Below are positions 1-9,780 of a stretch of DNA of 64,000 nucleotides, one piece after another; position 1 is the first letter of the stretch; the number at the start of each line of letters is the position of its first letter. This DNA comes from Arion vulgaris (lineage: Eukaryota; Mollusca; Gastropoda; Stylommatophora; Arionidae), in contig CM036767.1 of the NCBI GenBank assembly GCA_020796225.1, forward strand, positions 12,133,427-12,197,426, written 5' to 3'. Under the pieces are notes generated by a model that was given only the letters and a program-made list of their open reading frames with translations, searched no databases and was not told where the DNA came from. The translations under genes were made by a program, and so were the position numbers.

Positions 1-448
1 ATAAACATATAAGTCAAAAACTTGTCATCCTTACAAACAACAAAACCATGAACTGCAAACGACATCAATAAAAGACATTTTTTGCACAAATATTTGTTCT
101 GTAGAGTCAAACGTCAGAAATGGTCTCACGTTACAACGATACTTCCATCTCCGCGGGAATAATAAACAATATTCTTTTGACTTGCACTAAAGACAACATC
201 TTGTTCCTTCATACAGCCAGCTCAGGTAACAGAAAGGTAAATTACATTCCACATTATTTTGGGGGGCAGAATCTCATCTAGTAAATCTCATATTTTTAGA
301 GTGTGGTAATATGATATATTCTTCATTCACTTGAACACGTCAGCACGAATATTCAAAGAAAGGTGTGCTCATCCACAGGTTGTCAAGATCCTGGGGAAAG
401 CGTGTCCAGCAATGACATTGGTGGCTGTCATATTAACCTTCTCTGTTG
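1..448. other. Unannotated AT-rich sequence
   Basis: I recognise no gene, repeat family or RNA in this stretch up to the target duplication of the first hAT MITE. The open frames are short and start at non-ATG codons. Confidence 0.4.
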
Positions 449-456
449 CTCTGACG

Positions 457-621
457 CAGTGGCGGCTCGTCATTAAGGGCCAGTGGGGCCGTGCCCCACC
501 AAAAATAATGTAGAACGTGTATTTATTATTTTATAAATTAAAATATAGCAACCAAAAACCATAATTTATCTGGAAGAAAATGTCTGGCCCCACTAACAAA
601 AATTACCAGGAGCCGCCAATG
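457..621. mobile_element. hAT-type MITE, copy 1 (165 bp)
   Basis: Non-autonomous DNA transposon. The left end reads CAGTGGCGGCTCGT and the right end is its imperfect complement (AGGAGCCGCCAATG). It is flanked by a perfect 8-bp target duplication CTCTGACG at 449-456 and 622-629, which is the length typical of hAT transposases. A GGCCAGTGGGGC...CCCCACC segment follows the left end and GGCCCCACTA precedes the right end. No coding capacity. Three relatives in the window share the ends and the GGCCCCAC core. Confidence 0.92.
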
Positions 622-629
622 CTCTGACG

Positions 630-986
630 CTAGATGCCTTTGTAAATGATATTCATAAGTCATTTTGTTAGTAACGTAGTCATGGTAATCAGACGTTCAT
701 ATCTTTCTCTTCTTCTCTTCCACTATTTACTTCTTCATAGAAGTGTGGTGGTGGTGGTGGTGGGGGGTTTGTTCTCAGGGCCGTGCGGTATATTTTCTCA
801 GTATGATGCAAGTTTTCGAAATTCCGCCTCTTAAATGTGTTTTTCTTTAAAATAACCTTCAATTGTGATTTTAATTTCGCTGCTGATGTCGCCCCTCTTA
901 CGGATCTGCCTGATGCGACTGCCTCTCTGTATCATAGCACGCACGGAACCTGATTGTTCTTGTTCTAAGTCACTTTGTAAGATGTT
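630..986. other. Unannotated, with (GTG)n microsatellite
   Basis: The only structure seen is a short GTG/GGT run near 742-770. No convincing gene or repeat. Confidence 0.35.
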
Positions 987-998
987 ATTCATATCTTT

Positions 999-1491
999 AT
1001 CGCCGTGTGATGCCGGGGTCCACAAGAGAAGCAAAGATAGTATACAGTAACAATGCGACCGACAAGGTATGTCGTAAGCGGCGAGGATAAGGCAGACTAG
1101 TATACATAAGAAGGCCGATAAGGGCATGTCGTAGCTGCATAGAAAAAGAAGTATCAGTAACCAGTGCGAGCCTGACTAGGGTATATGAATCGTAAATCGG
1201 CTGAGAGAAACATAGATAGTATAAGTAATGCGACTGACAAGGTTCGATCATGGGCTTGGAAAAAAGATAGTATACATAACAATCGACTGAAAGGTATGTC
1301 GTAGCGAGCTGATATAGGGCATAGAGTAGTTACTCTAGTAAATAAAAGTATCGCAGAAACTGGACGTGCTGGCCTACTTGTAGGCGCATAACTGGCACAA
1401 CGTAAGTCGCTCTTGGGCTCAGACCACATACAAATCATGTAGAGTGGTTTACAAACATGAGTTCGATATGGAGCGTTGGAAAAGAAGAAAA
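999..1491 (+). mobile_element. SINE-A copy with internal expansion
   Basis: Retroposon on the plus strand from the head (TGATGCCGGGG) to an AAGAAGAAA tail, flanked by a perfect 12-bp duplication ATTCATATCTTT (987-998 and 1492-1503). Normal copies are about 260 bp. This one is about 490 bp because the segment containing ATGTCGTAAG is repeated about four times in degenerate form between roughly 1040 and 1310. The 3' half (CTAGTAAATAAAAG, GTGCTGGCCTACTTGTAGGC, GATATGGAGCGTT) is standard. Confidence 0.85.
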
Positions 1492-1559
1492 ATTCATATC
1501 TTTCTTTCTCTCTTTCTTTCTCGAATCCTGTTTGCCTCACAGCGTCAGGTCAGGAAGAG

Positions 1560-1800
1560 ATTTCTAAAACGGGCCTAGTATGCGCTTCGTAGATAGTCTC
1601 TTTCGTCGCCTCTGTTATCTCTGAGGTCCATCTTTGCGTGGCATGCCTTTTGTTTTGTACCCTTTGTATCGGAGCAGCATTGCTCTTTGAGGTGCACTGT
1701 ATGATGGCAATCTGCTTACGTGACCGAACCATTTAATTTGTTGTTTCTTGATGAAGTCTAGTACTGATGTTGTACCCACTTTGCAGTATTCATATCTTTA
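1560..1800 (-). pseudogene. LINE-c C-terminal fragment
   Basis: Minus-strand translation from about 1790 reads through FIKKQQIKWFGHVSRLP and on to KTKGMPRKDG. This is the post-RT C-terminal region of a non-LTR retrotransposon, matching the copies at 11960, 25925, 28310 and 41282. It ends at a stop near 1618. Upstream RT is absent, as expected for a 5'-truncated copy. Decayed and non-functional. Confidence 0.7.
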
Positions 1801-1860
1801 ACATGTTGAAAGTGAGATATCTCTGTTTGTTATGTCCTGGATTCCAGTATCAATTGGTTA

Positions 1861-2262
1861 ATGTTACAAATAAAAAAGAGAAAATTGAAGTATTTTGGAC
1901 GTATAAAGAGACATGAAGCGCTGAAGAAGAGTCATCATGGAAGGAGGCATACCACCAAAGAGAAGAAGAGTCATCATGGAAGGAGGCATACCACCAAAGA
2001 GAAGAAGACCATCATGGAAGGAGGCATACCACCAAAGAGAAGAAGACCATCATGGAAGGAGGCATACCACCAAAGAGAAGAAGACCATCATGGAAGGAGG
2101 CATACCACCAAAGTGAAGAAGACCATCATGGAAGGAGGCATACCACCAAAGAGAAGAAGACCATCATGGAAAGAGGCATACCACCAAAGAGAAGAAGACC
2201 ATCATGGAAGGAGGCATACCACCAAAGAGAAGAAGAGGAAGACCACGGAGAAGACGGATTTA
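1861..2262 (+). pseudogene. LINE-b C-terminal fragment, 5' part
   Basis: The first codons read MLQIKKRKLKYFGRIKRHEA, the conserved block after the RT thumb in LINE-b (compare ENWLMLQIRKRKLRFF near 18270). The frame then enters a 38-bp minisatellite and is cut near 2262 by a SINE insertion. The rest of the LINE resumes at about 2722. In the intact order this region is followed by an Arg-rich GRPRRRW-like segment. Confidence 0.7.
1930..2240 (+). repeat. 38-bp minisatellite inside LINE-b
   Basis: About eight copies of a 38-bp unit containing CATCATGGAAGGAGGCATAC and CACCAAAGAGAAGAAG. Spacings of 39, 38 and 38 bp were counted for the first units. The single-copy equivalent is present in another LINE-b copy near 18345-18385, so the array is an expansion of LINE coding sequence. 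Confidence 0.9.
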
Positions 2263-2269
2263 GGATGTT

Positions 2270-2722
2270 TAAAGGGGTTTTAAAGCCGAAGGATTGCCCG
2301 CCTGCCCAGTGTGTTCGTAGCACGTTGGACGACGGGTGATAACCCCTCTGTGAGTGTGGGTTCAATTCCACGGGCTGGCAGAAAAGCCACAGGTTCTCCA
2401 GATTTACGGTGTTTATGGTACCGAACCGAAGGATTATAATGTTCGAAGAGCTGAAAGCTCAAGTGCTTCTGGATAGGGGAGGGGGAACTGAAGAATTGAC
2501 TTCCTTGCACCGGATTTTACCCCATATGGCTCGGTCCCTCTCTGCAGACATGGCACTCCACTTGCCGAGAGTATTGCACAAAGCCCGAACTTCGTAACTT
2601 CGGCAACAATTCTAGAGATCTCTGGAAAAAAAACTGCATTCGTGAACAGAACGGCGCGGTCCGGATTCAAACCCACGACCTTCTACTCGCAAAGCAGTAA
2701 CCATTCAGCCACAGAGACCATG
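2270..2722 (-). mobile_element. SINE-C, split by SINE-B
   Basis: tRNA-derived SINE on the minus strand. The head lies at the right: a tRNA-like start near 2700-2722 and a B-box-like GGTTTGAATCC near 2668. The 3' end lies at the left (TTAAAGCCGAAGGATTG, about 2280). SINE-B occupies 2297-2489. The whole block interrupts LINE-b. Related copies are at 23708-23945 and 58955-59190. Confidence 0.75.
2297..2489 (+). mobile_element. SINE-B copy 1, nested in SINE-C
   Basis: Retroposon with a tRNA-like head: A-box-like TAGCACGTTGGACGACGGG and a B box GGTTCAATTCC at about 2369. The body contains GGTTCTCCAGATTTACGG and the 3' part is GAAAGCTCAAGTGCTTCTGG. It is flanked by GAAGGATTG (2288-2296) and GAAGAATTG (2490-2498), a 9-bp duplication with one mismatch made inside SINE-C. 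Confidence 0.85.
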
Positions 2723-2872
2723 TAACCGATGGGTTGAACATGACGGCTGCGGAGGTGGAACATCTGGCCTATGAGAGAGAGAATAATTCCGAAGGACTGT
2801 TGGGGTGGTAAAGTTCTGCTCAGGATAAGCTATTTGATGATAATGATGATGATGATGATGATGATGATGATA
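2722..2872 (+). pseudogene. LINE-b 3' end and (GAT)n tail
   Basis: Sequence following the SINE block matches the LINE-b 3' end at 18405-18530 (GGTTTGAACATGACGGCTGC, then CATCTGGCCTAT, then CTGTTGGGGTGG). It ends in a GAT microsatellite at 2840-2872. It completes the fragment begun at 1861. Confidence 0.75.
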
Positions 2873-3335
2873 TGCCCTGACCTAAGTCTAAAGATCAATA
2901 CATGCTCTATTTGTTGAATTAAGGATGGCGAAAAGAAGACAAAGTATACCTTGTTTTACAAATGACAGCAATATTTCGAACAAACGATCTTCATCTGGGG
3001 CAGGATATAATGAATAATACAATTTTCCGCAGCCTTTTCAGAACTTATGATGCGAAGTGCCTATCGCTTCCAATTCTAGACCATATATTGCAGGAGGTAG
3101 GAGGTCTAATTCCTGCCCTCATGTGTGGAAAGTTGAGCGTGTGATTGAACCAACAACCCTTCTGTGTCAGAGTCGATATTCGTACGCGTTACGCTAATCC
3201 GCCCAAGCGCAGGATATAAGAAAAAGAAAAAGTCAAAATTGATATGTCAAGTTTTAGTCACAAATGTGACATGTAAGGGTGTTTGTGGTTTGCTTGCTGG
3301 ATTGTATTCGCGTGTTCGTTTGTATCAATCAAGTT
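2873..3335. other. Unannotated sequence
   Basis: No repeat family or convincing coding frame seen. An AAGAAAAAGAAAAAG run lies near 3218. Confidence 0.3.
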
Positions 3336-3530
3336 GCCCGCCTGCCCAGCGTGTTCGTAGCGCGTTGGACGACGGGTGACAAGCCCTCTGTGAGTGCGGG
3401 TTCAATTCCGCGGGCTGGCAGAAAAACCACAGGTTCTCCAGATTTACCGTGTTCGTGGCACCTAACCGAAGGGTTACGATGTCCATGGCACCGAGCCGAA
3501 GAGCTGAAAGCTCAAGTGCTTCTGGATTGG
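3336..3530 (+). mobile_element. SINE-B copy 2
   Basis: Near-consensus SINE-B. The head is GCCCGCCTGCCCAGCGTG, followed by TAGCGCGTTGGACGACGGG and the B box GGTTCAATTCC at about 3400. The 3' end reads CAAGTGCTTCTGGATTGGGA and runs into a T-rich stretch. Confidence 0.85.
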
Positions 3531-3574
3531 GATTTTTTTTTTAAATCAGCCAAGTTAGCTATTCTTTACCGTGT

Positions 3575-3818
3575 GGTTAAAGTTAATTGCATATCCTTTA
3601 CAGGACTTTGCGAATCAACCCCAGCTTTTAAACGCTGTTTGTGATTTTTCTAAGCATTATTACGTTCAGTAGTTTGCCATTGCTTTCTGAACGGGTGGTG
3701 TCATCGTCCTTTTGTAAATATCCACGAGAAACAATTTGCAACCAAACTGTCCGCAGCGTGATTCGAACTCAGAACGTCGGGGTTAATAGACCGAGCTACT
3801 TCTAGGCCACAGGCGCCA
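3575..3818 (-). mobile_element. SINE-E copy 1
   Basis: tRNA-derived SINE read on the minus strand. The tRNA-like head spans about 3745-3818 (GCCTGTGGCCTAGAAGTAGC, then GAGTTCGAATCACGC as B box). The body includes CACCCGTTCAGAAAGCAATG and AACTACTGAACGTAATAATG. Other copies are at 18545 and 37823. Confidence 0.8.
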
Positions 3819-3819
3819 C

Positions 3820-4073
3820 TATGTGTGGCTACAGAGATCACAAATTGTGTGGTTACAGAGATCACAAATTGTGTGGTTACAGAGATCACAAATTGTGTGG
3901 TTACAGAGATCACAAATTGTGTGGTTACAGAGATCACAAATATTGTGGTTACAGAGATCACAAATTGTGTGGTTACAGAGATCACAAATTGTGTGGTTAC
4001 AGAGATCACAAATTGTGTGGTTACAGAGATCACAAATTGTGTGGTTACAGAGATCACAAATTGTGTGGTTAAC
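3820..4073 (+). repeat. 24-bp minisatellite
   Basis: About 10.5 near-identical copies of GTGGTTACAGAGATCACAAA plus TTGT. The unit length is a multiple of three and lacks stops in several frames, so long but meaningless open frames run through it on both strands. It directly abuts the SINE-E head. Confidence 0.95.
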
Positions 4074-4114
4074 TTGGTTGATAAGAACAAACGCAAACAA
4101 CAATAAATAATATT

Positions 4115-4280
4115 ATGTACACTTCTTCTGTGAACGTCCCATAACGAACGATTATTAAGTAGTTTGTATGTGATTTAAGACTAAGAGCGATTGCACGTTG
4201 TGCCTGTTATGCACCTAAGGGTGCCTAGGCCATCATATCTTATTTATGCGTGCTTTTTATTTACTAGTGTAGCTCCCTAT
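4115..4280 (-). mobile_element. Degraded SINE-A
   Basis: Weak but ordered similarity to SINE-A on the minus strand: TTTGTATGTGATTTAAGACT, AGAGCGATTGCACGTTGTGC and TTTTTATTTACTAGTGTAGC. An old copy. No duplication found. The following 4280-4510 stretch shows nothing recognisable. Confidence 0.6.
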
Positions 4281-4514
4281 ATCCTTTTCCTTCGTGTTTT
4301 CATCGCTCTTTAACGGTCATTTTTCGCCGTATATTTGGGCATTATGATCTTTGTCTAAGAGCATGTCTACACTATACGCTCTATCTGACTATGTGATGTC
4401 GTTCCATTACGTACACTAAGTTACATTATACCGAAGCGAAAGAACACAAGCGTGGTTGGATTTTGAAGAAGAAATACACGAAGAGGGTATAACATGCTCT
4501 ATTTTATCTATAGC

Positions 4515-4630
4515 CAGCGCTCAGAAGAAATAATGATGAATATCCATGACAACTGACGTCATCCAATATGGCGTACGATGATTGTAATGAATATCCATGA
4601 CAACTGACGCCATCCAATATGGCGTACGAT
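4515..4630 (+). repeat. 51-bp minisatellite, left part
   Basis: About two copies of a 51-bp unit containing AATGAATATCCATGACAACT and GACGTCATCCAATATGGCG. The array resumes at 6955-7172 on the other side of a SINE-A/transposon insertion, so it was once one continuous array of about six units. Confidence 0.9.
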
Positions 4631-4741
4631 CTTCTTCTTCTTCGAACGCTCCATGTCGACCACTTGTTAAACCACTCTTTGTGATTTTATGTGATCTGAG
4701 CATAGGAGCGATTGTACGTTGTGCCAGTGATGCGCCTACTA

Positions 4742-6801
4742 TAGTCCCTTTACAAATGTTTGCCCTCAGTCAAGTTCAATTTTCTCAAAAAGTATCTGTT
4801 GTATTGATTTGAAATTTTGCATTCAGTCTTATATTTACGATGACCAAAGGAATATGTCGTTGACATGTCGAAATGCAGCTCAGATTTTGCATATCGGCGA
4901 ATTTCTTTGATGTTTTGCGAAAACTTTAGCAAAGCTATGCAAAAGAACTCATTTTACAGTGATACACTTCATATAGGTTAAGGATGTCATCAAAGGCGGA
5001 TCCCTATTCATATAGTGATGGGTGCCATGTATATAATTAACATAGCCATATAATTAGCATAGGCATATGGAAGAATTATAAAATAGAAAATGACTGTAGT
5101 ATGACAATAATATATTTCTAACCTTATTCTGTGTCGGACGAGTCCAGTAGATTGATGACTGTTCTAGGTTGAATTAAATGCAAACAATCCTTTCTCCAAT
5201 ATTCATCTTCTTCTTTCAAGACATGGTCCTCACATTTTATCCAGTAAGCTTTATCAACATTTGATAGCGCAGCGTGGGTTAGCATCTTGACGTCAGACAA
5301 TTTGAATGTAGTATTTTCAGCTGCCACTTGTCCTTTAATTTTAGCCCACACAAGTTCTATTTGATTTAAATGTGAATGGTACGGTGGAAGTCTCAAACAC
5401 CTATGACCATGCTCCTCTATCAACTTGTCAATTTGAAATTTCTTTGACTTTTGTGTCTGCTTTACAAGGGACAACAATTCTGGTTTGAAGTAAGTTTCAT
5501 TGAACAGAATATTTTCTCTGATGAGCCACATCTTTATTGCGTCTTTTGTGCTCGATGTCGTAGGTATTTTGTCTTCTTGTGATATAACATTGTGATATGA
5601 TGCATTGTCCATTATGAGACAAGATGGTCTATCTAAAGAGGGAAGAACTGTTTTCTCGAGCCAATTTCTAAATAATTGGCCATTCATCTCTGCGTGATAA
5701 TCTCTATTGTCTGTAGACTTTGAAACGAAAACGAGTTCAGCATTCTGCAATAACCCATTATATCTACTACCACCGTGGACTATGACTAAACGTTGTCCTT
5801 TACTACTTGGTACATATCGCTTTATCCTTCCATCTACTGACTGTTTTCCTTTGCATTGGTGTGATATGCATTGATCCATGTTTCATCCAAATACACAATA
5901 CCATAACTTTCTCTGCACATTTCTCTTACTTCACGTAGGTACTTGCTTCTCATGACTACTAAATGCGGCTGCTCGCAAATAATATTTCTTCCACTCGTAT
6001 ACTTTCTAAAGGTGAAGCCTAATGTCCTTATGATTTTCCATAACGTACATTTAAATAACTCAATGTCATTGTTCTTCCTTAAACATGTCTGCAGCTTTCT
6101 TACAGTCACTGTTTCTTTGCAATCCAACATTTTCACAATTGCTCGTCGTATATCCTCCTTGTCAAAGCTATCTACAATTGACTTTCTACCGGCTATTTGC
6201 TTATTGTTTGGATGGTTTATTCTTGATTCATGCATACATCGACGAAATGACCGTTTACACAAACCCAAAGTATGCACTGTTCTCTTTTCGGGGTTTAAAA
6301 TAGATTGATAAAGTCTTCCACGATCAGCTTCTCGACTAAAATATAAGTATAGCTTCATTGCAATGCTTTGAAGTGTGCAGAATTTCACTTTCAATCCCAT
6401 TCTGTAATATAGCAAGAATCATCCAACGTTTCTGGTAAATGGTTTCTGGTAAACTCACCCACTGCCTGTATTGGTATAGACTTGACCTCTGAGCATATCC
6501 GTTCAAGTCTGACACCAGCTTCTAAACGTAAAAAAACGTGCGCACGAGAAAATATATTGTTGACCACAGAAGTTTGGGTGTGAAGCTGTAAAATCTGTAA
6601 AAATGTGTCCTTTTACACTGACAAGAGTTTTATATACCCCATATAAACAAACATGGAAATAAGCTGTACAATCTACAAGACAAAAATATTTTTGTTTGGT
6701 CATTCATATTTCAAGTTTGTATGCAAAATTTCATCATCGTAGTTGAAATGGTTGCAGAGTTATAGATTTCTAAACAGGAGCAAACATTTGTAAACGCACT
6801 A
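4742..6801 (-). mobile_element. Complete Tc1/mariner-type transposon (Sailor-like)
   Basis: A 2060-bp element with terminal inverted repeats that agree at 19 of the first 21 positions (TAGTsCsTTTACAAATGTTT, s marking the two C/G mismatches). Weaker matching continues inward: GAAATTTTGCAT and ATGACCAAA occur in the same order about 85-110 bp from each end. It is flanked by the dinucleotide TA (4740-4741, 6802-6803) and removal restores a normal SINE-A. It contains one transposase gene with a single frame break. TA target, inverted repeats and a DDE transposase together identify the IS630/Tc1/mariner superfamily. Confidence 0.92.
5124..6400 (-). pseudogene. DDE transposase, Sailor (DD82E)-like, one frameshift
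   Basis: Cut-and-paste transposase of the element at 4742-6801, in two overlapping frames. The N-terminal frame (ATG at 6400; an upstream TTG is less likely) encodes DNA-binding segments: VTVRKLQTCLRKN and TLWKIIRTLGFTFRKY resemble the second helix-turn-helix of Tc1 transposases. It ends just after VYLDETWINAYH, which carries the first catalytic Asp. The C-terminal frame (5124-5879) carries the second Asp in CLIMDNASYHN and the Glu in PYHSHLNQIELVWAKIK. I count 83 residues between that Asp and Glu, far from the 34 or so of classic Tc1 and mariner and close to the published DD82E group. The frames overlap by 46 bp, so a 1-base indel near an A-run (about 5840) explains the break. It may be a real mutation or an assembly error. 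All three catalytic residues are present, and the copy looks young. Confidence 0.85.
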
Positions 6802-6954
6802 TAGTAGGCCAGCACATCCGATTTCTGCGAAGCTTTTTGTTTACTAAGGTAGCTTCCCTAGACCCCCTACCTTAATCGCCTCTTACGACATGCCTTGTAG
6901 GCCGCAGTGTTACTTTTCTTTGCTCCCCTTTTGAACCCCGGCAATACAAAGGCG

Positions 6955-7172
6955 TGGCGTACGATGAATGTAATGAATATCCATGACAACTGACGTCATC
7001 CAATATGGCGTACGATGATTGTAATGAATATCCATGACAACTGACGTCATCCAATATGGCGTACGATGATTGTAATGAATATCCATGACAACTGACGTCA
7101 TCCAATATGGCGTACGATGATTGTAATGAATATCCATGACAACTGACGTCATCCAATATGGCGCATGATGAT
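6955..7172 (+). repeat. 51-bp minisatellite, right part
   Basis: About four further units of the array at 4515-4630, spaced exactly 51 bp (6972 to 7023 counted). Units differ at only a few positions. Confidence 0.92.
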
Positions 7173-7900
7173 TGCACCTTTCTTATTGTTGACTAAAAGC
7201 TTTCATATCTTTTTTGTTCACTGTGTCGCCGCAGTTATACGTGATATTGTGTCCCTCAATTAACATTCCAGTGAAGGGTGTACATGCCTACCTTCCATGC
7301 TGGTATAAATAGCTGGACTAGTATCCAGTTTCCTGGATTTGTCGCGTGACGAGAGATACAGACACGTGTAGCGTCACATCAAATAATATCAACATGAATG
7401 AGAGCGGAAAAAAGGTAGAATTGTTAGCGAGGAAAATTTCGGGTTCTGACAGACCGATAGAAGATTAGTCACTACATATTTGTTAAGAAGACAGACAAAA
7501 TAGGTGTTTTCGGTTTTTTTAGGTTTTTGCAACAAGAAAGAATGAATTTTCACTCTTTTATATGAAAATCTTCGGAGATATTACTAAAGCTTTTTGTTAT
7601 ACACTGTCGACTCCAAAACTCAGTGTGTTATTTAATGATGTGAGATGTGTAGGGTAATCTCAGATGAGATCTTTTGTTGTTTAATGCTGTATCCCAGATA
7701 CTCAGATGTTAGCTATATGAAAGTTTTTCAGGTTTAGTGAATCGCAGTCACAAATTGTTCAGGTCAGGTTAGTGAATCGCAGTCACAAATCGTTCAGGTC
7801 ATATATTTCTCGCATCAATAGACAGTGTAGAATCTGATCATCAGACGTGGATCTTCAGTGAATAGCGGTTAGACCAACCAAAAGTATTGGTTACCATGCT
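7173..7900. other. Mostly unannotated; isolated TATA-like motif
   Basis: No mobile element recognised. TATAAATAG occurs at 7304, followed about 90 bp later by ATG (7394) and a 24-codon frame. This is far too little to call a promoter or gene. A short imperfect direct repeat (AGTGAATCGCAGTCACAAAT) lies at about 7736 and 7771. Confidence 0.3.
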
Positions 7901-7904
7901 CTCC

Positions 7905-8645
7905 CTTCCGCCTTAGTTACCATACACTCCCTTCCATTTATTACCCAGAAGCCTTAGTTACCATACACTCCCTTCCATATATTAACCAGAAGCCTTAGTT
8001 ACCATACACTCCCTTCCATATATTAACCAGAAGCCTTAGTTACCATACACTCCCTTCCATATATTACCCAGAAGCCTTAGTTACCATACACTCCCTTCCA
8101 TTTATTACCCAGAAGCCTTAGTTACCATACACTCCCTTCCATATATTAACCAGAAGCCTTAGTTACCATACACTCCCTTCCATTTATTACCCAGAAGCCT
8201 TAGTTACCATACACTCCCTTCCATTTATTACCCAGAAGCCTTAGTTACCATACACTCCCTTCCATATATTAACCAGAAGCCTTAGTTACCATACACTCCC
8301 TTCCATATATTAACCAGAAGCCTTAGTTACCATACACTCCCTTCCATATATTAACCAGAAGCCTTAGTTACCATACACTCCCTTCCATTTATTACCCAGA
8401 AGCCTTAGTTATCATACACTCCCTTCCATATATTAACCAGAAGCCTTAGTTACCATACACTCCCTTCCATTTATTAACCAGAAGCCTTAGTTACCATACA
8501 CTCCCTTCCATTTATTAACCAGAAGCCTTAGTTATCATACACTCCCTTCTATTTATTAACCAGAAGCCTTAGTTACCATACACTCCCTTCCATTTATTAT
8601 CCAGAAGTCTTATTTACCATCCACCCCTTCCTATATTAACCAGAA
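7905..8645 (+). repeat. 41-bp minisatellite
   Basis: About 18 copies of a 41-bp unit containing CCTTAGTTACCATACACTCC and CTTCCATATATTAACCAGAA. Spacing of 41 bp was counted between adjacent units. Two unit types, with ATATATTAACC or ATTTATTACCC, are interspersed. The right end is degenerate and abuts the PLE remnant. Confidence 0.95.
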
Positions 8646-8695
8646 ACCGAGCATTACGTTGAGCTCAGATTAATATGCTAAAAAAGGTCCTACGG

Positions 8696-9780
8696 AACAT
8701 ATCTCCGAATTCCTTGATAGTATCTTCAATCCTATAGTCACCACACTACCTTCATTCTTGAAAGATACTAACCACACTTTGTCTGTTTTCTTCTATTAAG
8801 TTGTTGCCTGGCAGGACTTATCGTCTCTTCCTCCTTGATGTCTGTTCACTGTATACCTCTATACCTCATTCTGACGGACTTCAAGCTCTCCAGTTTTTCT
8901 CGACAGGAGAACTAACCCTCTTGTCTCCACCTCGACTCTCCTTCGTCTTGCAGAACTAGTTCTCACTCTCAACTCCTTTCAGTTCAATGACCAGTTCTTC
9001 GAACAGATTAGTGGGGTCGCCATGGGTACTAAAATGGGACCCAGCTATGCTTGTCTATTCATGGGTCATCTCGAACACTTAGTATGGAACACCTATGATG
9101 GCCCTCTTCCGTCCGTGTATCATAGATACATCGATGATTGTATTGGAGTTACCGATATGTCTGAAGCCGATTTGTCACGCTTCATCACCTTCATCAATGC
9201 CTTCAATCCTGCTATTCGGTTCACCTCTCACATCTCTACCTCCTGTGTCAATTTTCTTGACATCACTATCACCATCAGCCTATCCACTATCACTACATCA
9301 GTATACTACAAGCCTACTGATACACATAGCTTTCTTCTGTATACCTCTTCCCATCCCCAGGCCTGTCGTGACTCTTTACCTTTCTCCCAACTCTTACGCC
9401 TTCGTCGCCTCTGTAGTGAGGACGACGATTTTCTTGATAAAGCTCACGAGATGCTGGATTTCTTCCGCCAGCGCTTATACCCGGAGAATGTGCTTACATC
9501 TGCCATGCATCGGGTACAGCTAATTGCTCGCCAGAGGCCTCTCTCACATGCATAGAACCCCAATTCTGACAGGGTTAAACTCATTTTAACTTTCCACCCT
9601 CATAGTTCCCTGGTGAAAAAGGTCTTATTCCATCATCTCCTATTCTTCAGTCTGATCCTGAGACACGTCCAGTCTTCCAACACTATCCTTTGGTGGCTTA
9701 CAGACGGGACAGAAGCCTCAAGGATTTGTTGGTACACAGTCGCCTCAAGCCTAATATCCAGAGTCACTTTGGCACCATCC
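8696..9780 (+). pseudogene. PLE reverse transcriptase, frameshifted
   Basis: RT domain of a Penelope-like element, which primes on nicked DNA. Visible in order: HISEFLDSIFNPIV (about 8697), DVCSLYTSIPHSDG (motif A region, about 8840), ELVLTLNSFQFNDQFF (about 8955), VAMGTKMGPSYACLFMGHLE (about 9018), and catalytic YRYIDDCIG at about 9122, where the DD pair is intact. The 178-codon frame from the ATG at 9022 is only the middle and C-terminal part. Frames change near 8810 and 8945, a stop lies at 9553, and another shift is near 9640. Afterwards PLVAYRRDRSLKDLLVHSRL (about 9683), a conserved PLE block, is readable. Pseudogene. Confidence 0.88.

Larger units (their letters stand above)
4631..6954 (-). 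mobile_element. SINE-A interrupted by a transposon
   Basis: The two halves of one SINE-A on the minus strand are 4631-4739 (tail and 3' part, starting CTTCTTCTTCTTCGAACG) and 6804-6954 (core and head, starting GTAGGCCAGCACATCCG). The SINE inserted into the 51-bp minisatellite and is flanked by TGGCGTACGAT at 4620-4630 and 6955-6965. That motif also recurs in the array, so the duplication is consistent but not unique evidence. The Sailor-like element lies between the halves. Confidence 0.88.

Noticed and set aside
3820..4110. Open frames in nearly every phase across the 24-bp array
   Set aside because: Periodicity artefact of a 24-bp unit without stops.
7304..7470. TATA box plus 24-codon frame as a promoter and gene
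   Set aside because: Isolated motif in AT-rich DNA. No splice site or further coding evidence.
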